DNA of 64,000 nt from Pristionchus mayeri (taxonomy: Eukaryota > Nematoda > Chromadorea > Rhabditida > Neodiplogasteridae), in assembly GCA_036245805.1 (NCBI GenBank), contig BTRK01000001.1, positions 9,176,001 through 9,240,000 of the forward strand. The letters run 5' to 3'. Numbering within the stretch: position 1 is the first letter of the stretch; the number at the start of each line of letters is the position of its first letter. The position numbers and the translations under genes are program-made. A model generated the notes under the pieces. The model had not been told where the DNA came from and did not search any database. It saw nothing but the letters and a program-made list of their open reading frames with translations. Below are positions 43,883-56,570 of this stretch, piece after piece.

Positions 43883-43909
43883 CTGATGATGGGCTGTGAG
43901 CCCGAAACG
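43883..43909 (+). other. CTGATGA-stem-GAAAC motif (hammerhead-like core)
   Basis: CTGATGAT-GGGCT-GTG-AGCCC-GAAAC has the conserved core and stem II layout of hammerhead ribozymes and of a motif seen in Penelope-like and other retroelements. I could not find a good stem I and III: the base at the cleavage position in the upstream ACGTG would be G, which is disfavoured, and U precedes stem II unpaired. Copies at 49068-49094 and 54419-54445 are in inverted orientation. Confidence 0.35.
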
Positions 43910-44846
43910 TCTCGAGCAAGATAAAAGCTGATGAGATCCCCTCTTGTCCTCCCCCTTTGGCTACACGAAGAACTTCTAGCTGTACTTCCGTCATGACAAG
44001 ACTTACCGAGTTCCCCCTTTTTATGTCCCTATCGTATCCATCTCGAACATTTTCGATGGGGCTGCTGCTGTATCATGGATGTCGGTAGAATCAGCGACTT
44101 AACAAGTGCCAGTAATACATCGGCCGCTGCTACACACCTTGCACACTACCTCGTTGCGTCCTGCAGAAAAAAAAACATCGACAACTGCAGCAATGGCTAC
44201 TGCAGCAGTGATGTTGAGGTCGAGGCGGCGAGCTTTAGCTGCTGAGATATGAGCAATGGTTATGAAGATCCCATCATTGAAATATTGGTTGTTTCTGGAC
44301 CAATTGCATTCATTTTAGCAACTACCAGAAACTTCACTGTTACATGAGAAATCTCTGCAACTTCAATTCAACGCGTATCATTACTTTTTACACGAACCTT
44401 ACATGCAGCAGAAAGCACTTTCTGTGTTCTCAGCTTTCGAATTTTCTGACTCCTAGTCATGCAGCAAAACTGACCATGGCCCCTGCAGTTACATAACTAT
44501 CTCATTAATCTTGAAGAAGATCCACTAGTGCTTGATCAGATGTGAGAGTGTACATGCAGTTGAAATTGGCTGATTAACATAATCTGTTCAAATGTTCTCT
44601 CTCAAATTTTATACCGAGAGAGTATGCGAGCCGCGAGTTAAAGCTATCGAACAGCACGGGCAATGGAATGAGGAGTGAAGAAAACTTCATCTTAGTTGTT
44701 TTTGAATTTTGCCCCCTATATTCATTGTGAATGAGTGAATGCGTGTGTCAAATGCAAACTGTGAAACACGGATTGGCTGAGGGGCAAACATTTAGTTCAC
44801 TGTGGATTAAAAAATTGGAAATATAAAACTCTGTTTCAAATGAAGG

Positions 44847-45015
44847 TCAACATTTAAAAAAAATATATTTGAAGAGTTCCTCCTCGCTCTCGAAGGGCGG
44901 TGCCCTCAAGGAAACCAAGACGACCACCGTCTCGTTGGCTGATGCGATTTCGTGAACCGCGTTGGTCCGCATCCGCATCCGCGTCGACGCGCCCTCCGGA
45001 GCCTCGCGTCGTCAA
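44847..45015 (-). CDS. GC-rich coding-like segment inside the palindrome
   Basis: The minus frame from about 45015 (ATG at 44978) to TGA 44847-44849 has protein-like composition: RTNAVHEIASANETVVVLV then RAPPFESEEELFKYI. It is distinctly GC-rich against AT-rich surroundings. Because of the palindromes it is present four times: here, 47999-48130 (+), 50198-50329 (-) and 53350-53481 (+). It has no recognised family. The diverged repeat at 63420 lacks it, so it may be a captured exon. A plus-strand reading (SSSLSKGGALKETKTTTV) is also open. Confidence 0.3.
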
Positions 45016-45886
45016 AGAGTAGATATTACGAGGTTAGTATCTTTGTCTCTCTATTGCGAATTCTCGTACGATAGCACGCTTAAGGTGTCATATATGGGTG
45101 AAATAGGAGCGACTTCTACTTGCATTAATTTTTGTCTGACTGCCGTTTAACCGAATTATCATTCGAAACATGCTTCGCGTAGTCAAAGAAGATACGACTT
45201 AGTCAGTGATTTCGCAAATTTGTACTGTAGTGCACTTGGATATTTTCGCTATACACGCGGGCAACTTGTGGATTGCTGTTTTGAAACAGATACTTCAGAA
45301 GAAAGTGGGGTTGGTGGCAGTGAAATCGATATATGCAGCTATTAGGACCATGAGCAGAATGTAATTCATTTGAATGATGTTATCTATAATTTTAAGAAAA
45401 CGACTGATCGCAATAGTGACTACTGCGCGACAGTCTATTCATATTGAATAGTAGGAGCGAGAGATCAGCGAGTATTTTAAAAATACTGACGATTAGCAGT
45501 GGCTAGTGCTGTGTCTCCCACAGTCGGTTTCTATTCTGCGAAGGCTCATATTTTGTAGACGAAGCATCCGAAGGGGAGGAGTCGGCGGGATGGAAATTTA
45601 TGCAATCAGCAATACGAGATGAATATCGGATTGTACGAGAGTTGCAGTACCATTTTTTTCATTACATCAACACATCCTGCTGGCACTGGATGAATCGCGT
45701 CGCTCCAGTTATATGGAATATGCGGGACGGGATATCACTGGATGCATTGGCAGGATATGATATATTGTATGTAAAGTTCAGTGCTGATTGAGTGTTAATT
45801 TATTCAATATGTACACTACATCGCATCTAAATTTGACATTAATTGGTTATGACATGAGTGAAACACAAATCCAATCATTTTCTTTG

Positions 45887-46101
45887 TCAGATGATGTCTG
45901 GAGTTTTGCAACAATGGTAGTAGTGTGTAGTGATTACTATGAATTTATCAGTACCCTCATTTAATTCCCCCTCTGTTATACCTGCACCCTCGAGCATCTT
46001 GAACAGTACGGCTGTAGCACCAGCTGCAAACGGTAGTAATGAGTCCCCTTTAAGTGATAAGGATTGAGTGAGAGAAGCGCGATTTATTCGAAGGATAATT
46101 T
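45887..46101. other. Possible small exon at palindrome arm end
   Basis: On the strand reading toward the arm interior (for example plus strand at 46958-46999) there is an acceptor CCGTTTGCAG, a 42-base piece reading GATAVLFKMLEGA, and a GTATAA donor. It is mirrored here and in P2. Too short to assign; could be chance. Confidence 0.15.
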
Positions 46102-49100
46102 TGTGTTTCACTGATGCTAGAAAGTAGATGGTTATTGCTTCATTCAATGTTTACGATTTCTGTTAGGGAAAAATCCACAAAAATATTAAAAAAAGGTAAG
46201 AAATTTAAAGAGTAATGGACTGGCTAAGAAGTTCTGGTCATTCACAATTTGCTAGAGCGTCTGAGGCTGTGCAGCTATGCGGCATACATAATGCGCGACA
46301 GAACGCTTTGATTTTTACTTCCCCCCCTAAATTCATATATAAAAATGAAAATTTAGAGTGTAAATCCATTCAGCGTTTTTTTTAAAATTTAATTTCGTTA
46401 GAATTTAAAAGGAAAGAGAACTAACTTTTGAAATACTATCAGTTTGAACTGTGGCGACAGCAAGAGTTGCAGACCGGGTGCAGCCAAGCGAGTATTGAGA
46501 TGATTTTTTTATCAAGGTAGTATGTTTGATTACAATTGCACTACGAAGAGTGAGGTTTCAGAAATGTGATAAATATTGATGAATATTTCGAAACGACAAT
46601 TTTCCCGCCTTTCCTTGCGAAAAAATAATTAAAGGAGTGCTCCGGGGAATGTTCAGCTACCCATATTGATAATGTGGATATTGTAGAGGCGACTCACTCG
46701 ATCATAAATCCCTTTGTACAAAGTTCCACAGACGACTCTGAGGCTATTTACATACGCGCAAAGTTCATTGACAGCGCAGGGTAGTGGCTTGTTAGTTTAT
46801 GTTTCACTCGCTGTACTTCACACTCGCCTCTTTCTCGGGCTAAATTTGCTACAGTTTCCCATTGAGAGCGCAGAATTTTCGTGGTTCGAATAAATCGCGC
46901 TTCTCTCACTCAATCCTTATCACTTAAAGGGGACTCATTACTACCGTTTGCAGCTGGTGCTACAGCCGTACTGTTCAAGATGCTCGAGGGCGCAGGTATA
47001 ACAGAGGGGGAATTAAATGAGGGTACTGATAAATTCATAGTAATCACTACACACTACTACCATTGTTGCAAAACTCCAGACATCATCTGACAAAGAAAAT
47101 GATTGGATTTGTGTTTCACTCATGTCATAACCAATTAATGTCAAATTTAGATGCGATGTAGTGTACATATTGAATAAATTAACACTCAATCAGCACTGAA
47201 CTTTACATACAATATATCATATCCTGCCAATGCATCCAGTGATATCCCGTCCCGCATATTCCATATAACTGGAGCGACGCGATTCATCCAGTGCCAGCAG
47301 GATGTGTTGATGTAATGAAAAAAATGGTACTGCAACTCTCGTACAATCCGATATTCATCTCGTATTGCTGATTGCATAAATTTCCATCCCGCCGACTCCT
47401 CCCCTTCGGATGCTTCGTCTACAAAATATGAGCCTTCGCAGAATAGAAACCGACTGTGGGAGACACAGCACTAGCCACTGCTAATCGTCAGTATTTTTAA
47501 AATACTCGCTGATCTCTCGCTCCTACTATTCAATATGAATAGACTGTCGCGCAGTAGTCACTATTGCGATCAGTCGTTTTCTTAAAATTATAGATAACAT
47601 CATTCAAATGAATTACATTCTGCTCATGGTCCTAATAGCTGCATATATCGATTTCACTGCCACCAACCCCACTTTCTTCTGAAGTATCTGTTTCAAAACA
47701 GCAATCCACAAGTTGCCCGCGTGTATAGCGAAAATATCCAAGTGCACTACAGTACAAATTTGCGAAATCACTGACTAAGTCGTATCTTCTTTGACTACGC
47801 GAAGCATGTTTCGAATGATAATTCGGTTAAACGGCAGTCAGACAAAAATTAATGCAAGTAGAAGTCGCTCCTATTTCACCCATATATGACACCTTAAGCG
47901 TGCTATCGTACGAGAATTCGCAATAGAGAGACAAAGATACTAACCTCGTAATATCTACTCTTTGACGACGCGAGGCTCCGGAGGGCGCGTCGACGCGGAT
48001 GCGGATGCGGACCAACGCGGTTCACGAAATCGCATCAGCCAACGAGACGGTGGTCGTCTTGGTTTCCTTGAGGGCACCGCCCTTCGAGAGCGAGGAGGAA
48101 CTCTTCAAATATATTTTTTTAAAATGTTGACCTTCATTTGAAACAGAGTTTTATATTTCCAATTTTTTAATCCACAGTGAACTAAATGTTTGCCCCTCAG
48201 CCAATCCGTGTTTCACAGTTTGCATTTGACACACGCATTCACTCATTCACAATGAATATAGGGGGCAAAATTCAAAAACAACTAAGATGAAGTTTTCTTC
48301 ACTCCTCATTCCATTGCCCGTGCTGTTCGATAGCTTTAACTCGCGGCTCGCATACTCTCTCGGTATAAAATTTGAGAGAGAACATTTGAACAGATTATGT
48401 TAATCAGCCAATTTCAACTGCATGTACACTCTCACATCTGATCAAGCACTAGTGGATCTTCTTCAAGATTAATGAGATAGTTATGTAACTGCAGGGGCCA
48501 TGGTCAGTTTTGCTGCATGACTAGGAGTCAGAAAATTCGAAAGCTGAGAACACAGAAAGTGCTTTCTGCTGCATGTAAGGTTCGTGTAAAAAGTAATGAT
48601 ACGCGTTGAATTGAAGTTGCAGAGATTTCTCATGTAACAGTGAAGTTTCTGGTAGTTGCTAAAATGAATGCAATTGGTCCAGAAACAACCAATATTTCAA
48701 TGATGGGATCTTCATAACCATTGCTCATATCTCAGCAGCTAAAGCTCGCCGCCTCGACCTCAACATCACTGCTGCAGTAGCCATTGCTGCAGTTGTCGAT
48801 GTTTTTTTTTCTGCAGGACGCAACGAGGTAGTGTGCAAGGTGTGTAGCAGCGGCCGATGTATTACTGGCACTTGTTAAGTCGCTGATTCTACCGACATCC
48901 ATGATACAGCAGCAGCCCCATCGAAAATGTTCGAGATGGATACGATAGGGACATAAAAAGGGGGAACTCGGTAAGTCTTGTCATGACGGAAGTACAGCTA
49001 GAAGTTCTTCGTGTAGCCAAAGGGGGAGGACAAGAGGGGATCTCATCAGCTTTTATCTTGCTCGAGACGTTTCGGGCTCACAGCCCATCATCAGCCGTGG

Positions 49101-49170
49101 TTAATCACATGTAATAGAACACGTTAGGAGGAGAAACAATCAATGAAGCGAGAGCGTTAAAATAGATAAA

Positions 49171-49886
49171 TTGAGGAATTCGTGGATCATTAATGCATTA
49201 GAATGTTTTACCTGAATGTTGTATATGTATTGCTGCACGCAAGGACGTAGAGATATTGACCATTGCCCACTTTAGAGCAATCGTCTGACTCTCTTCAGTT
49301 TGCACGCTCTCTCGACGGTCAGAGAGACGAGATAGCATGCAAACTGAAGAGAGTCAGACGATTAACCCCACTTTAATTGTGTTCAATCATGCGTGAAACG
49401 CAAATACTTATTTCAAACTTTTGATATTTTCTTTCGCGATGGGAAGCTCACGCGAAGACGTCGTAAATGTGATAAGTTCGAATGGAATAACGACAATGAT
49501 TTCTGATACAGTTGACGCTATTGGTTTTGTTATATTGATGGCTGAGATTCCGGAACAGCCTACCGTAGTTGTGATCTGTCTATTCGAATATTTGAATTTT
49601 TGCGATGAATGAACACCTGAAACATAAACGTGGTTAGCGATGGGATGATCGCAGTTTCAGCAGATTCATAAATCCGGATTCGCTCTTGCCTTCTCACACT
49701 GGTTGATCTCTCCTATTTTCCCTCTCCCCCTCCCTCTCCTTCTCTCATCTCTCTCACTCTCGCACTATCTCTCGCCTGTCCTTCCCTTCCTTCCCCTCCT
49801 CCCTTCCTTCCTCTCTTCCTCACACTTCGCACTTCTCGCTTGCGCCTTTCCTTTCCATTAGTTATATTTACCTTTACTCATCCTTT
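49171..49886. repeat. Extra direct duplicate of 43093-43808 joining P1 to P2
   Basis: Identical to 43093-43808 at a constant offset of 6078. It starts right at the P1 right edge (AAAATAGATAAA then TTGAGGAATTC). It ends ACCTTTACTCAT followed by a second CCTTTACTCAT before jumping to the sequence of 44541 (offset 5351), so the junction carries an 11-bp repeated filler. Confidence 0.85.
49279..49363. repeat. Perfect-stem hairpin, copy 2
   Basis: Direct copy of the 85-nt hairpin at 43201-43285. Confidence 0.8.
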
Positions 49887-52800
49887 ACTCATGTGAGAGT
49901 GTACATGCAGTTGAAATTGGCTGATTAACATAATCTGTTCAAATGTTCTCTCTCAAATTTTATACCGAGAGAGTATGCGAGCCGCGAGTTAAAGCTATCG
50001 AACAGCACGGGCAATGGAATGAGGAGTGAAGAAAACTTCATCTTAGTTGTTTTTGAATTTTGCCCCCTATATTCATTGTGAATGAGTGAATGCGTGTGTC
50101 AAATGCAAACTGTGAAACACGGATTGGCTGAGGGGCAAACATTTAGTTCACTGTGGATTAAAAAATTGGAAATATAAAACTCTGTTTCAAATGAAGGTCA
50201 ACATTTTAAAAAAATATATTTGAAGAGTTCCTCCTCGCTCTCGAAGGGCGGTGCCCTCAAGGAAACCAAGACGACCACCGTCTCGTTGGCTGATGCGATT
50301 TCGTGAACCGCGTTGGTCCGCATCCGCATCCGCGTCGACGCGCCCTCCGGAGCCTCGCGTCGTCAAAGAGTAGATATTACGAGGTTAGTATCTTTGTCTC
50401 TCTATTGCGAATTCTCGTACGATAGCACGCTTAAGGTGTCATATATGGGTGAAATAGGAGCGACTTCTACTTGCATTAATTTTTGTCTGACTGCCGTTTA
50501 ACCGAATTATCATTCGAAACATGCTTCGCGTAGTCAAAGAAGATACGACTTAGTCAGTGATTTCGCAAATTTGTACTGTAGTGCACTTGGATATTTTCGC
50601 TATACACGCGGGCAACTTGTGGATTGCTGTTTTGAAACAGATACTTCAGAAGAAAGTGGGGTTGGTGGCAGTGAAATCGATATATGCAGCTATTAGGACC
50701 ATGAGCAGAATGTAATTCATTTGAATGATGTTATCTATAATTTTAAGAAAACGACTGATCGCAATAGTGACTACTGCGCGACAGTCTATTCATATTGAAT
50801 AGTAGGAGCGAGAGATCAGCGAGTATTTTAAAAATACTGACGATTAGCAGTGGCTAGTGCTGTGTCTCCCACAGTCGGTTTCTATTCTGCGAAGGCTCAT
50901 ATTTTGTAGACGAAGCATCCGAAGGGGAGGAGTCGGCGGGATGGAAATTTATGCAATCAGCAATACGAGATGAATATCGGATTGTACGAGAGTTGCAGTA
51001 CCATTTTTTTCATTACATCAACACATCCTGCTGGCACTGGATGAATCGCGTCGCTCCAGTTATATGGAATATGCGGGACGGGATATCACTGGATGCATTG
51101 GCAGGATATGATATATTGTATGTAAAGTTCAGTGCTGATTGAGTGTTAATTTATTCAATATGTACACTACATCGCATCTAAATTTGACATTAATTGGTTA
51201 TGACATGAGTGAAACACAAATCCAATCATTTTCTTTGTCAGATGATGTCTGGAGTTTTGCAACAATGGTAGTAGTGTGTAGTGATTACTATGAATTTATC
51301 AGTACCCTCATTTAATTCCCCCTCTGTTATACCTGCACCCTCGAGCATCTTGAACAGTACGGCTGTAGCACCAGCTGCAAACGGTAGTAATGAGTCCCCT
51401 TTAAGTGATAAGGATTGAGTGAGAGAAGCGCGATTTATTCGAAGGATAATTTTGTGTTTCACTGATGCTAGAAAGTAGATGGTTATTGCTTCATTCAATG
51501 TTTACGATTTCTGTTAGGGAAAAATCCACAAAAATATTAAAAAAAGGTAAGAAATTTAAAGAGTAATGGACTGGCTAAGAAGTTCTGGTCATTCACAATT
51601 TGCTAGAGCGTCTGAGGCTGTGCAGCTATGCGGCATACATAATGCGCGACAGAACGCTTTGATTTTTACTTCCCCCCCTAAATTCATATATAAAAATGAA
51701 AATTTAGAGTGTAAATCCATTCAGCGTTTTTTTTAAAATTTAATTTCGTTAGAATTTAAAAGGAAAGAGAACTAACTTTTGAAATACTATCAGTTTGAAC
51801 TGTGGCGACAGCAAGAGTTGCAGACCGGGTGCAGCCAAGCGAGTATTGAGATGATTTTTTTATCAAGGTAGTATGTTTGATTACAATTGCACTACGAAGA
51901 GTGAGGTTTCAGAAATGTGATAAATATTGATGAATATTTCGAAACGACAATTTTCCCGCCTTTCCTTGCGAAAAAATAATTAAAGGAGTGCTCCGGGGAA
52001 TGTTCAGCTACCCATATTGATAATGTGGATATTGTAGAGGCGACTCACTCGATCATAAATCCCTTTGTACAAAGTTCCACAGACGACTCTGAGGCTATTT
52101 ACATACGCGCAAAGTTCATTGACAGCGCAGGGTAGTGGCTTGTTAGTTTATGTTTCACTCGCTGTACTTCACACTCGCCTCTTTCTCGGGCTAAATTTGC
52201 TACAGTTTCCCATTGAGAGCGCAGAATTTTCGTGGTTCGAATAAATCGCGCTTCTCTCACTCAATCCTTATCACTTAAAGGGGACTCATTACTACCGTTT
52301 GCAGCTGGTGCTACAGCCGTACTGTTCAAGATGCTCGAGGGTGCAGGTATAACAGAGGGGGAATTAAATGAGGGTACTGATAAATTCATAGTAATCACTA
52401 CACACTACTACCATTGTTGCAAAACTCCAGACATCATCTGACAAAGAAAATGATTGGATTTGTGTTTCACTCATGTCATAACCAATTAATGTCAAATTTA
52501 GATGCGATGTAGTGTACATATTGAATAAATTAACACTCAATCAGCACTGAACTTTACATACAATATATCATATCCTGCCAATGCATCCAGTGATATCCCG
52601 TCCCGCATATTCCATATAACTGGAGCGACGCGATTCATCCAGTGCCAGCAGGATGTGTTGATGTAATGAAAAAAATGGTACTGCAACTCTCGTACAATCC
52701 GATATTCATCTCGTATTGCTGATTGCATAAATTTCCATCCCGCCGACTCCTCCCCTTCGGATGCTTCGTCTACAAAATATGAGCCTTCGCAGAATAGAAA

Positions 52801-54521
52801 CCGACTGTGGGAGACACAGCACTAGCCACTGCTAATCGTCAGTATTTTTAAAATACTCGCTGATCTCTCGCTCCTACTATTCAATATGAATAGACTGTCG
52901 CGCAGTAGTCACTATTGCGATCAGTCGTTTTCTTAAAATTATAGATAACATCATTCAAATGAATTACATTCTGCTCATGGTCCTAATAGCTGCATATATC
53001 GATTTCACTGCCACCAACCCCACTTTCTTCTGAAGTATCTGTTTCAAAACAGCAATCCACAAGTTGCCCGCGTGTATAGCGAAAATATCCAAGTGCACTA
53101 CAGTACAAATTTGCGAAATCACTGACTAAGTCGTATCTTCTTTGACTACGCGAAGCATGTTTCGAATGATAATTCGGTTAAACGGCAGTCAGACAAAAAT
53201 TAATGCAAGTAGAAGTCGCTCCTATTTCACCCATATATGACACCTTAAGCGTGCTATCGTACGAGAATTCGCAATAGAGAGACAAAGATACTAACCTCGT
53301 AATATCTACTCTTTGACGACGCGAGGCTCCGGAGGGCGCGTCGACGCGGATGCGGATGCGGACCAACGCGGTTCACGAAATCGCATCAGCCAACGAGACG
53401 GTGGTCGTCTTGGTTTCCTTGAGGGCACCGCCCTTCGAGAGCGAGGAGGAACTCTTCAAATATATTTTTTAAAAATGTTGACCTTCATTTGAAACAGAGT
53501 TTTATATTTCCAATTTTTTAATCCACAGTGAACTAAATGTTTGCCCCTCAGCCAATCCGTGTTTCACAGTTTGCATTTGACACACGCATTCACTCATTCA
53601 CAATGAATATAGGGGGCAAAATTCAAAAACAACTAAGATGAAGTTTTCTTCACTCCTCATTCCATTGCCCGTGCTGTTCGATAGCTTTAACTCGCGGCTC
53701 GCATACTCTCTCGGTATAAAATTTGAGAGAGAACATTTGAACAGATTATGTTAATCAGCCAATTTCAACTGCATGTACACTCTCACATCTGATCAAGCAC
53801 TAGTGGATCTTCTTCAAGATTAATGAGATAGTTATGTAACTGCAGGGGCCATGGTCAGTTTTGCTGCATGACTAGGAGTCAGAAAATTCGAAAGCTGAGA
53901 ACACAGAAAGTGCTTTCTGCTGCATGTAAGGTTCGTGTAAAAAGTAATGATACGCGTTGAATTGAAGTTGCAGAGATTTCTCATGTAACAGTGAAGTTTC
54001 TGGTAGTTGCTAAAATGAATGCAATTGGTCCAGAAACAACCAATATTTCAATGATGGGATCTTCATAACCATTGCTCATATCTCAGCAGCTAAAGCTCGC
54101 CGCCTCGACCTCAACATCACTGCTGCAGTAGCCATTGCTGCAGTTGTCGATGTTTTTTTTTCTGCAGGACGCAACGAGGTAGTGTGCAAGGTGTGTAGCA
54201 GCGGCCGATGTATTACTGGCACTTGTTAAGTCGCTGATTCTACCGACATCCATGATACAGCAGCAGCCCCATCGAAAATGTTCGAGATGGATACGATAGG
54301 GACATAAAAAGGGGGAACTCGGTAAGTCTTGTCATGACGGAAGTACAGCTAGAAGTTCTTCGTGTAGCCAAAGGGGGAGGACAAGAGGGGATCTCATCAG
54401 CTTTTATCTTGCTCGAGACGTTTCGGGCTCACAGCCCATCATCAGCCGTGGTTAATCACATGTAATAGAACACGTTAGGAGGAGAAACAATCAATGAAGC
54501 GAGAGCGTTAAAATAGATAAA
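49887..54521. repeat. Inner palindrome P2, copy of P1 lacking its first 0.73 kb
   Basis: Bases 49892-54521 equal 44541-49170 at offset 5351. Arms 49892-51452 and 52227-53787 are mutual reverse complements; 53788-54521 has no partner within P2 because the left part is missing, but mirrors 43807-44540. Confidence 0.88.
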
Positions 54522-55042
54522 GCAATGAGTAAAGGTAAATATAACTAATGGAAAGGAAAGGCGCAAGCGAGAAGTGCGAAGTGTGAGGAAGAGAGGAAGG
54601 AAGGGAGGAGGGGAAGGAAGGGAAGGACAGGCGAGAGATAGTGCGAGAGTGAGAGAGATGAGAGAAGGAGAGGGAGGGGGAGAGGGAAAATAGGAGAGAT
54701 CAACCAGTGTGAGAAGGCAAGAGCGAATCCGGATTTATGAATCTGCTGAAACTGCGATCATCCCATCGCTAACCACGTTTATGTTTCAGGTGTTCATTCA
54801 TCGCAAAAATTCAAATATTCGAATAGACAGATCACAACTACGGTAGGCTGTTCCGGAATCTCAGCCATCAATATAACAAAACCAATAGCGTCAACTGTAT
54901 CAGAAATCATTGTCGTTATTCCATTCGAACTTATCACATTTACGACGTCTTCGCGTGAGCTTCCCATCGCGAAAGAAAATATCAAAAGTTTGAAATAAGT
55001 ATTTGCGTTTCACGCATGATTGAACACAATTAAAGTGGGGTT

Positions 55043-55127
55043 AATCGTCTGACTCTCTTCAGTTTGCATGCTATCTCGTCTCTCTGACCGTCGAGAGAGC
55101 GTGCAAACTGAAGAGAGTCAGACGATT
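55043..55127. repeat. Perfect-stem hairpin, copy 3 (inverted)
   Basis: Inverse of the hairpin at 43201-43285, in the right outer arm. Confidence 0.8.
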
Positions 55128-55998
55128 GCTCTAAAGTGGGCAATGGTCAATATCTCTACGTCCTTGCGTGCAGCAATACATATACAACATTCAGGTAAAA
55201 CATTCTAATGCATTAATGATCCACGAATTCCTCAATAGCGGTTCAGCAGATGTAAAGCTGATGGTCATTGGGATTCCAAACTAATACTAAAAAAACAGAT
55301 GTTCAATCACGATCATTTTGCCACTACGCGGTCAATAAATACTGCAGTTACCGTATAATCGTATACAACTTCGTCATTCTCATCCATTCGTCCCTGTCAT
55401 ATGTCAATTGCTGCAGCGCTAGCGAATAGTGCAACTGAAGAGGTATTGGAAGAGATTGGCAATACTAATAAATTTAGCTTCAATACAAGAAAGATATTAC
55501 CGTTCCACGATATTCAACAGCATTTACCTCATAGCTGAAACCTGATTCGTCCTAGTCCTGCTTCTCCGCTAAAATTCTTTGAAGTGAAAGAACAAAAATC
55601 AACCTCTGCAAGAATAGTTGCTAGCACATTAATTATGCATGATTTCATTTTTTAATGCCCTGTTAGTTCTCAGGAAAAAAGCACCTGGAAAAAGGAAAAA
55701 GAGTGTTAGTTCTCCATTTCGGAAATGGCTCTGGAAAAGGCATTTCACACGAATCCTACAAACTCTCACCACGAATGCCCTTGCGCGCAACAGTATTACG
55801 GTAGCCCTTTGGCATTTTGTCAAGTCCGGCCCGCGAGTCCGACCTCGACCTTTTCTAATCGATTATCGATTTTCCTTGCTTTGTTATTGTGTTTAATGTT
55901 TAATAAAGTGTTCTTCTGAAGAAATGCCATCATTGCAGTAGACCATGGTTCTGTGATTAACGTCCTGAGGGCGGCATTCACCTGAACTACCGCGAAAG

Positions 55999-56570
55999 GT
56001 TGGTTACACACTACTTTGCTATTTAAATTTACGCTTGTTTTGACCAACCTCTACTGTTATTTTGCTTCGCAACCCATTAATAGGTCTATTATTGATCAGT
56101 ACAACCTCTGATTCCCTTCCTGAACCTTTCCCTTCACTTTTTTAGACCAAACATCATGACTGCAGGAGATTGCTCATTCTGGGAGAACTTCTTCAGCGAT
56201 TCGCGCCCGACCGATCGACCATTGAGGAGAGCGAGCCCGGGAGAATCACGGTTGGTTCCAAACTACATTTTTATTTAAATTTATCCCTGTTTTGGCCAAC
56301 TAGTAGTGTTATTTTGCTTTGCAACCCATCAATAACTATATTATTGCTGCGTACAACCTCTGATTCCCTTCCTGAACCTGTCCAATTATATTTTGTGACC
56401 AAATATCGGTACTGCAGTTGTGTTTTCATCCTGCACGCAGTACGCTAACGAGGGATCCGCGCCCAAACGATCGACCATCGAGGAGAGCGAGCCCGGGAGA
56501 ATCACGGTTGGTTCCAAACTACATTTTTATTTAAATTTATCGTTGTTTTGGCCAACTAGTATTGTTATAC
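55999..56570. repeat. Tandem triplication (about 254 bp) around TPD52 first exons
   Basis: The intron start GTTGGTTnCAnACTAC followed by TATTTAAATTTA and ...ACCTCTGATTCCCTTCCTGAACC recurs with donors at 55999, 56251 and 56507 (252 and 256 bases apart). The last copy is partial. The duplication created a second copy of the sequence encoding RRASPGES. The left arm holds the mirror image. Confidence 0.75.

Larger units (their letters stand above)
43807..49170. repeat. Inner palindrome P1 (5.4 kb)
   Basis: Arms 43807-46101 and 46876-49170 (2295 bp each) are reverse complements around a 774-bp spacer. The spacer carries a diverged copy (about 46725-46875) of the repeat at 13180-13330. The part 44150-44880 has a diverged single copy at 62285-63440, so that segment pre-existed as a dispersed repeat. 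One C/T difference (GAGGGCGCAGG versus GAGGGTGCAGG) separates P1 from P2. Confidence 0.9.

Noticed and set aside
46881..47090. 69-codon frame and its mirrored copies
   Set aside because: Starts at a GTG/ATG of no context and crosses the palindrome arm edge; only a 42-base piece has splice-like borders, kept as a low-confidence feature.
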